From NCBI GenBank assembly GCA_002104985.1, contig MCGO01000221.1:1-60774 (forward strand): a stretch of 60,774 nucleotides of DNA, given 5' to 3'. A program made the translations under genes and the position numbers. The notes below the pieces were generated by a model. That model did not search any database. It was not told where the DNA came from and worked only from the letters and a program-made list of their open reading frames with translations. Origin of the DNA: Rhizoclosmatium globosum (taxonomy: Eukaryota; Chytridiomycota; Chytridiomycetes; Chytridiales; Chytriomycetaceae). Of the stretch, positions 54,301 to 60,774 are shown in pieces. How positions within the stretch are numbered: position 1 is the first letter of the stretch; each line of letters begins with the position of its first letter.

Positions 54301-55240
54301 CGGAGGTCTTTTGATGTACGGTATTCCAAATATGAAGCTGGATAAGAAAATTGTACAACGCCGCATCGACTTGATGGCTGCGGAAGGTGTCATGTTTGTG
54401 GGGAACGCCGAGGTTGGAAAGACTGTGGACGCCCGAGACTTGCAAAAAGACAACGACGCCCTTCTTCTTGCCGTTGGAGCCACTTGGCCACGAGACTTGA
54501 AGATTCCAGGAAGAAACTGGATGGTATCCATTTTGCAATGGAATACCTTCAATCTACCACCAAGAGCCTGCTTGACTCTTCGCTTGAGGACGGGAAGTAC
54601 ATGAGTGTTAAAGACAAGCATGTCATTGTTCATTGGTGGAGGAGACACGGGTAACGACTGTATTGGCACTTCCGTGCGACTGGGTGCCAAGTCTGTCGTG
54701 AACTTTGAGCTGCTTCCACAACCTCCCAACGTTCGTGGGGGACGACAACCCATGGCCCCAATATCCAAGAGTGTTCAAACTTGACTATGGCCATTCTGAA
54801 GTCAAGGCAGCCCACGGAAAAGACCCTCGTGAATACCAAATCCTGTCGAAGGAGTTCGTGTCGGACGGAAATGGACGGGTAAAAGGCATCCAAACTGTGA
54901 AGGTTGAGTGGACTAAGACGGACACTGGCCGATGGGAGATGAAGGAAGTTGCGGGATCAGAGAAGTTTTATGAGGCAGATATGGTGTTCCTTTCGATGGG
55001 TTTCATGGGTCCTGAGACGGAAATTATTGAACAATTGCAAGTCAAGAAAGATGTTCGCTCAAATATCCAGACGGACACGAATAAGTATATGACGTCTGTT
55101 GATGGTGTATTTGCTGCTGGTGATTGCAGACGGGGTCAAAGTTTAATTGTTTGGGGTATCAATGAGGGAAGAATGCAGCAAGAGAAGTGGACACATACTT
55201 GATGGGCAACACACGGCTGCCATCCCGAGGTGGAATTTAA
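48399..55240 (+). CDS. GLT1: Glutamate synthase (NAD(P)H), fused large and small subunits
   Basis: A single chain joins the GltB-like and GltD-like parts, as in fungi. Exon 1 (48399-48437) begins M-C-G-V-G-F, so the catalytic glutaminase cysteine is residue 2. An intron of 286 nt follows, then K-T-S-H and C-N-M-T-H-R-G-A. Later parts show [10 protein letters not shown], the FMN-domain H-D-G-G-T-G-A-S, the 3Fe-4S cysteines C-H-L-N-T-C-P-V-G, the GXGXG helix (A-G-N-A-C-F-Y-G) and, in the small-subunit part, [23 protein letters not shown] and C-R-R-G-Q-S-L. From 53.73 kb to the stop at 55240 there are seven one-base gains or losses, all in homopolymers; the rest reads cleanly. It makes glutamate from glutamine and 2-oxoglutarate. 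Confidence 0.93.
48438..48723 (+). promoter_or_regulatory. GLT1 intron 1 with dense GATA motifs
   Basis: This 286-nt intron is five to six times longer than typical ones here. I count nine GATA and eight TATC tetramers, where about one each would be expected by chance per strand. Three form the palindrome GATATC. Some fit the fungal HGATAR consensus, for instance AGATAG near 48566, TGATAG near 48577, and the reverse form CTATCA near 48545. GATA factors of the AreA/Gln3 type regulate nitrogen genes including glutamate synthase in ascomycetes, so a nitrogen-response enhancer is plausible. Confidence 0.55.
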
Positions 55241-55289
55241 TATTTCTTTCTTTCTCTTTTTAATAAATCTGGAAAATAAATTGTTTCAA

Positions 55290-56496
55290 ATGTTGCGTTC
55301 AACAAGTGTGGTTGCTGCTGCACGAAAAATCCTCCCTCCACTGAATGACCAGCTTCGAAAAGGTCAAAGCGGAAGAATTCTTGTCGTTGGCGGAAGCGAG
55401 GAGTATACGGGGGCACCTTACTATGCTGGCATTGCAGCATTGAGAACGGTGCGTGTAATGTTGAATCCAATGCAACCTATCCTCATACAAGTCCAGGGAG
55501 CCGATATATGTCACATTATATGCCATCCATCAGCGAGTCTTGCAATCAAGTCATACTCTCCTGAGCTTATTGTTCATCCTCTTCTGGAGTACGAAAGAGA
55601 TATGTTTTTGATCGTTGCTAATATACATTTAGCGCATCCCTACCCTTTGAAGTTATGCAAGGCAGATTGCTTGAGGTTTTGAAAAGAGTCCATGTTGTCG
55701 TGGTTGGTCCTGGTCTTTTCTCGAAACTCCTTTATGCAAACTGCGGCCAAACGTATCATAGAAATGACAAGGGAACTCGATTTGCCTCTTGTAGTTGATG
55801 CGGTATCTATTATTTATCCTCATTCGAAGACGTGCCTGATAATTATGATCTTAGGATGGTCTGTTCTTGATTCAACAAGATCCCAGCGTTATTTCAGGAT
55901 ATTCCAAAGCAATCCTGACTCCAAATCATCTGGAATATTCGCGATTGTGCGAGAAAATGGCGGGTTAATACTATTTGTTTGATGTCTTCTAATGTTTATC
56001 TCGTGCAGAATATTCTTACGGATGTTGAAAATTCCATAGAAATAATGCGTCTTAGCGAAAAACTGGGTGTCACTGTTATTGTCAAAGGATCCGACGACAT
56101 TATATCCAACGGTGCTTCATGTAAGAGTACGAAATTGTTTCCATCTCGCCTCATACCATAATAATTAAGGGATTGGGGTAAGAGAACGTGGTTCATCAAG
56201 GCGATGTGGCGGACAAGGGATATCCTGTCAGGTTCTGTTGCTGCATTCTTTGTGTGGGCAATGTTTCAGAAAACCAATTTCAACACCATTGACGTTGAAT
56301 TGATTGAGGCTGGAAATTCATGCCAAATCGGATTGGTTGAATTGGTTGTGCTGCATCATGTATATTGGTGAAACGTACGGCAAGACGTGCGTTTGATGAA
56401 AAAGGGCGGGCAATGAGTGTGACTGGAATGGTGGATTGCTTAGGGCAAGTCTTTTCCGAAACTTTCGATGAACCAGAATCAAAAAAACGAAATTGA
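55290..56496 (+). CDS. NAXD: ATP/ADP-dependent NAD(P)H-hydrate dehydratase
   Basis: This ribokinase-fold enzyme (CARKD/NNR2 family) repairs hydrated NADHX and NADPHX. Motifs are [57 protein letters not shown] and [13 protein letters not shown]. About five introns are visible, for example at about 55449-55497 and 55590-55633. Single-base slips occur near 55722 (extra T), near 55970 (extra G at a splice donor), near 56218 (one G missing in the glycine-rich motif) and near 56330. The stop was chosen at 56494-56496 by the C-terminal [10 protein letters not shown] pattern. It starts 49 nt after GLT1 on the same strand. Confidence 0.82.
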
Positions 56497-56708
56497 TATA
56501 TAAATATTTAATTTTTGTGAAGGTCACTTTCAGCAAGGGAAAGACTCATCAGAAAGATCCATCGTGGAGATTTTACACAACCCTGTACTTCCCTTGTAAG
56601 CACTAACCGTACACTTGACGGTACAGTTTTCGATGTTTGAGTGACGACAGAGTAGTATGCTAAAATGGTTGTGTTGATAGTTGATAGCCAGAGTAAGAGA
56701 TTGCCAGG

Positions 56709-58328
56709 ATGTCCGTGGCCCATCGTACTCCAAAGATGTCAGTCCGTGCGCTTGTGTGGGATTTGTAAGAACATTCATCTTTCATGTTGCTCGCTGTTCT
56801 TACATTGCTTCTTCGTACAGGGCTGGCAACACCTTTTTATAGCCCTTAACGCATCCTTCCTGGCTGTCTATGCCCCAGCCTTGACATCTCTCGCCCCAGG
56901 AGAAACCAGCAACGGAAACTTGATTTGTGATTCATCTGTGCGAACCTACTTAATTGGTCAACTTGTTCTATATTGTGTCTACTCGTTGCCCCAACGACCA
57001 TTACAATACTACATTGAAAATTACAACCCCGAACTCCGCCGAAGTCGGTTGATTGCGTTTATTTGGGGTCTTTGGAGTGCATTGACTCTGTTTGATATGT
57101 GAGATACCCCATCTATTTCAAATTGACCTAACTATCTCCACACCAGTCTTTGGTTCTTTATCGGTCAATATTGGGTTTTTTCTTCCAATTTCTGCAAAGA
57201 TTATGATCCTCCTTTATTGGCTGGCCGTCGCCCAAATTATCTTCTTTTACGTCAGTACGATAATTCCCATCTTCTTATACGCCATTCTCGTCTATCTTTC
57301 ACGTCGTCGATATTTGCGTGCCCAACAAGAAGGCGGTACAGGGCCTGCAGCGCATTTGAAAGGCGGCCTCTCGAAAGCCGAGCTTGCCACTCTGCGAACG
57401 TTTGTCTTCAAAACAAATATGGCAGTTGCGCCAGAAGAAGACGAAGAACCTAAAGATCTAGAGATTGGAAATGCCACAAGGCTAACAATATTGGAAACAG
57501 CCCAAATGCATGAGGATTTTTCAAGCCATAACAATTCAGATCAACCTCTCTTCAAACAAATTCAGAGCCTCCTAATGATAAAGGAAAATCTCCAGTATAT
57601 CTCAATCCAGAAACATCAACGACAATGAGCCATCTCAGGCAATTACCGAAGCTGATCTTCCTTCTGGTGCTGCAACAAATTGCGCTATTTGCTTTTGTGA
57701 CTTTGAAAGTGGTGACGTAATTCGCGAGTTAGCCTGTTTGCACATTTTTCATGTTGATTGCATTGATCCGTGGTTGATCATTCAAGGACCTGCTTCCTCA
57801 AAAGAAAATGGCCGGCCCTCTCCTCCAAAAGCCCATAGAACATGCCCCCTTTGCGTGCGAGAAGCAATTTTACCGGAGTTCCGAGATAAGGACGTCGAGC
57901 TTGCAATGGAATTACAGAAGAAGGAAGAAGAAGAAATGGCAAAGGTTTTAGAGCGACTGAAGAAGGAGGCAGAAGAGGAGCAGTTACTAATTGAACGCCG
58001 CCGTAAGCGAGAAGAGGAACGTAGAAACGGCGTGCCAAAAACGGACTTGGTTCTTTGCTGGGGCGTGGTAGAAGTCACACCGCAGATCCATCAAATGCGG
58101 TTGCACCAGAATCAAGCCAACAAGAAGTTCAGTTACACTGGTGGAGCTATTGCAATAACTGCTCAACCTGACAATTCGCCTGACTCACCACAAGAACGTG
58201 TAAGCACCATGAAGTCAAAACTTCAAACAATCAAGTCCGCTTGCTGGAATCAAATGAGGGATCAAGTGAATCATATGCTGAAGCTCAAAAAATTGAAGCC
58301 ATTATTGATTCAGTACAATCAGGTTTAA
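56709..58328 (+). CDS. Multi-TM RING-H2 E3 ubiquitin ligase
   Basis: The N-terminal half carries about four hydrophobic segments (I-A-L-N-A-S-F-L-A-V-Y-A; L-I-G-Q-L-V-L-Y-C-V-Y; W-G-L-W-S-A-L-T-L-F-D-I-L-W-F-F; I-I-F-F-Y-V-S-T-I-I-P-I-F-L-Y-A). The pattern Y-W-L-A-V-A and F-I-G-Q-Y-W-V-F resembles the four-TM RING-H2 ligases known from plants. The RING reads C-A-I-C, C-L-H-I-F-H-V-D-C-I-D-P-W and C-P-L-C, with an insertion of about 25 residues between the last two zinc pairs. A coiled coil rich in Glu and Lys follows. At least three one-base slips (about 57216, 57555 and 57640) break the frame, all in short homopolymers. Substrates are unknown. Confidence 0.75.
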
Positions 58329-58656
58329 ATGCAGAACATAAAGATGGGAATATGGAAATTGGAGAAAATAGTGAAAAAAGTTGATTAATTGGAAAAAAAT
58401 ACACCTTTGATTTCCTATTGTATTTAATCTGCGGGAGAAAGGCTGACTGTCCCAAAATTAAATTAATTCATATTCGACAACTGAGTGTGATCAGTCAAAT
58501 GGCCACAAAAATCGGCTGACGCTGTCCTCAACAATCCTGATGCATGAACACGCACAGCGAAATAATCATTTTATCTCGATTTTGATAATATTCAGTGAAA
58601 ATATTAATATATATATTAATAAAAACTGAAAGAGAGAAAACGATGAAGCAAACGTT
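58329..58656. other. AT-rich gap between convergent genes
   Basis: These 328 bp lie between a plus-strand stop at 58328 and the minus-strand stop at 58657. It contains a palindromic AT tract near 58600-58620 (alternating TATATA flanked by ATTAAT). No gene or RNA element was recognised; it should contain the polyadenylation sites of both genes. Confidence 0.5.
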
Positions 58657-60774
58657 TCAATCCAAACTGCGAAGTCGACCACCATCAACAATCACGTCAA
58701 TTTCAAGTCCCTTCTTTAAAAAATTTTCTTGTACGACATTCATAGATACACCTTTACAGTTTCGAATATGTAAACGCTTGATGGAGCGGAATCGTGCCTC
58801 AGCAAACTTTACAATCCCAGATTCGGTTAAACTCTCATCGCATCCCTCAAGGAATAATGTATGCAAACTTGTGAGTCCGTTCGCAAAGGCATTCGAGATA
58901 ATGTAATCGGACACACCATGGTTGCCTGATAAATCGAGAACTATGGCACAAATCATTGTAAGTATGAGATTTGCAGAAAATAAATAAATAAATAACCTCT
59001 TAGTCTTTTAGCGAATTTAGGCGCTTCTTCGTGCGACTTCTTGGCTGTTGGCATTGCAAACTCTATTAAGGCTTGGCACTCATCAGAAGAACAAGGATAC
59101 TTGGCTTTACTCTTAGGTTTCATAGAATTTTTCGCTACTGAGACTCGAGGATTGAACTCTTGCTGTTGTTCCGAGACTCTAGACAATGGAACATCCTTAC
59201 GAGTTGGAGAGGAAGGGCTTTGTTGCTTCTTGCTTCGTTCACTGCCTCTCCGTTTATTTGATAAGCTGCTGTTATTTCCGTAGAGTGTTGCCATAAAAGG
59301 CGAAGTTGTGCTGGTAGGTCTTCGAAGACCCGAAGGTTGTCGTTGGGGAATCGAAACGCGAAGCGGGAGAGGAGCAAGAGTAGTAGCTATAGATCTTCGA
59401 GCAGAATTTATGAGTGTGGTCAAAGACGGTGTTGATGAATTTGAAAGAGTTGATGGGCTTATCGTGGTTGACAAACGTGGTTGTCCATTCACCATAACAA
59501 CTCTTGGTGTTTGCAGGGTGTTGACATCAAACGCAATTGGTGGATTGCAGTGAAATAGTCTCAAATAAAGTAAACCAGGACAGTACTTTCCTAGAGCTGC
59601 CAAAGTTTTTGGAAATGTGAAGCTGAAATGGAAATCAACCCATCTGCCAATCAGAATCAGTTACACACTGAAGAAACCACAAGCTACTTACTGGAGATTC
59701 ACACAGTGTTTTGGGACTTCTGCGAGGTCTTTATCGCAAAAACCATCATAGCTAGCCAACTCGATTTTTTGAGCTTCATACAAATTGCCGCATCTGAAAC
59801 AAGCCAGCGTAACTTATTTGCAGCCCCAAGTCCCATCAATGACATTTCTCTTTTGGTTGTTCTGTGTGTACGAGCACCCAAAATAGGATCATTAACTCCA
59901 TGTGTGTCAACTTGTAAGTCTGAAATCGTCAAGTCTCGCAAATTCTTAGCATTCTTGGCAATTTCCTTCATTGCGGTATTTGATATCTTGACATGATGCA
60001 GCAACAGGCTTTGTAACGTTCCCGACACCTTCTTAACAACGTTTCCAAGGCACCCACTCGTTAATTCGTCTCCATTCAGCTCAAGGTATTCTATAATCGG
60101 AGCTTTTTCGATCAATTGCGCGATAGTTGTGTCGTTGAACACGTTTGTGTGTTTGGAGTGGAATTTGAGAGCTTTCAATCGAGGGAGAGCGTTGGCAGCG
60201 ATAAGAGATTCCATCTGTTCGCCTTGGATTCCAATATGTACAGTTAGATCCAAGGATTTGAGGTTTCGAAGCTTTTCCGCCACTATAATTGTGATTGGGT
60301 CAACAAACATTTGGAAGTTTTGAATAAACTCTTACCTCCGCATAAAGTTGTTATTGTGTTTCGCTCGATTACGAGTGACAATACTTTCAGGTGTTTGCAT
60401 TCGTCCAGTAAAATTTGAAGACCATCCGCAGGAAGGTCGAAGAGAACCATATTTAATCGAAGGGTCTACATATCGGAATCAGTCGGGAGAAACAGACAAA
60501 CAAGTTTCTTTTCACCTCCAAGAAAGGACAAATGGTTGAGAGCTTCCTCATATCCCAATGTTGCTGTTGAAAGTTTAGAGTGGAATATGAATTCAATGAT
60601 TTTGTACCCAAGTGCACCAGAGTAGCCAGAAACCTCTCGTCTGAATTCTCGAATCTTCTCCAATAGATAATTCTCGTAGCGCTACTGTGCTGTTAGGATT
60701 CACGTTGGTGATGGCCCAAGATACGATTTGATTCGGCCTGATATTGGATGTTCAAACTCACAAAACTAATGCAA
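58657..60774 (-). CDS. Leucine-rich-repeat protein, possibly F-box/LRR, 5' end outside window
   Basis: Minus-strand exons form a series of LRRs: L-H-T-L-F-L-E-G-C, R-V-L-D-L-S-G-N-H-G-V-S, L-Y-L-R-L-F-H-C, I-E-Y-L-E-L-N-G-D-E-L, L-K-S-L-D-L-T-V and L-K-V-L-S-L-V-I-E. A long low-complexity Ser/Thr/Pro/Arg insertion (about 59080-59560) sits between two groups of repeats. Introns include 58939-58989 and 60294-60345. A likely slip or unusual splice lies near 59785, and another near 60665. The repeat type resembles the cysteine-containing repeats of F-box/LRR adaptors of SCF ligases, but the F-box itself is not visible. It is partial at the 5' end. Confidence 0.65.

Noticed and set aside
53700..55240. 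GLT1 as a pseudogene
   Set aside because: All cofactor and active-site motifs persist across the summed frames, and the breaks are confined to homopolymers, so an assembly cause is more likely.
1..60774. tRNA, rRNA, CRISPR or bacterial operon signals
   Set aside because: No tRNA T-loop with matching arms, no rRNA sequence and no spaced short repeats were seen; ribosome binding sites do not apply in this eukaryotic sequence.

Overview
The window reads as nuclear DNA of a fungus, most likely an early-diverging, chytrid-like one. The genes are packed closely and are interrupted by short GT-AG introns, mostly about 45-60 nt. The gene set combines fungal signatures (Zn2Cys6 regulator, single-chain glutamate synthase, FES1, KGD4, three DUF3605/GIG1 proteins) with genes that I believe higher fungi often lack (a BORCS8-like protein, a site-2 protease, RBM42, a WDR20-type protein). 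I assign lineage by inference only; no rRNA or tRNA gene was recognised.

Layout. 0-7.4 kb: the 3' end of a SKI8/WDR61 WD40 gene, a CAP-Gly protein with a repeat-rich N-terminal half, a SEC12/PREB-like gene, and a divergent WDR20/creC-like gene. 7.4-13 kb: two tandem DUF3605 genes, a cytochrome P450, a small retropepsin-like protease, a MYND zinc-finger gene and a third DUF3605 gene. 13-18 kb: KGD4 and three less certain genes. 18.4-26.6 kb: five minus-strand genes in a tight row (J-domain protein, VPS33, BORCS8-like, RBM42, eIF2B gamma), separated by only 17-67 nt. 26.6-30.6 kb: a ULK-type kinase, then a 0.73-kb sequence present twice as direct repeats around an unrecognised basic-protein gene. 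30.6-36.6 kb: four plus-strand genes close together (membrane-anchored sorbosone-dehydrogenase-like beta-propeller, LigB-type extradiol dioxygenase, Zn2Cys6 regulator, TrmN6-like methyltransferase). 36.7-47.8 kb: a Q-rich surface protein, a ZIP transporter, a GPI-type secreted protein, a DNAJC28-like gene, a SAP-like protein, FES1 and the site-2 protease. 48.4-58.3 kb: glutamate synthase, NAD(P)HX dehydratase and a multi-TM RING-H2 ligase. The end holds part of a leucine-rich-repeat protein.

Several neighbours are functionally related. BORCS8 and VPS33 both act at the lysosome/vacuole and lie 17 nt apart on one strand. GLT1 and the NAD(P)HX repair enzyme both concern NAD(P)H and lie 49 nt apart. 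The dehydrogenase-dioxygenase-regulator trio looks like a small catabolic cluster. Many divergent start codons are less than 60 nt apart, and one convergent pair of stop codons is separated by a single base.

Sequence quality is uneven. Conserved proteins are repeatedly interrupted by single-base gains or losses, almost all in homopolymers. They are dense from 53.7 to 57.7 kb, with a few in the first 1.5 kb and around 14.6-15.3 kb, whereas most of 16-53 kb reads cleanly. I interpret these as probable assembly errors rather than gene decay. In the affected genes the coordinates span the whole gene and the breaks are described.
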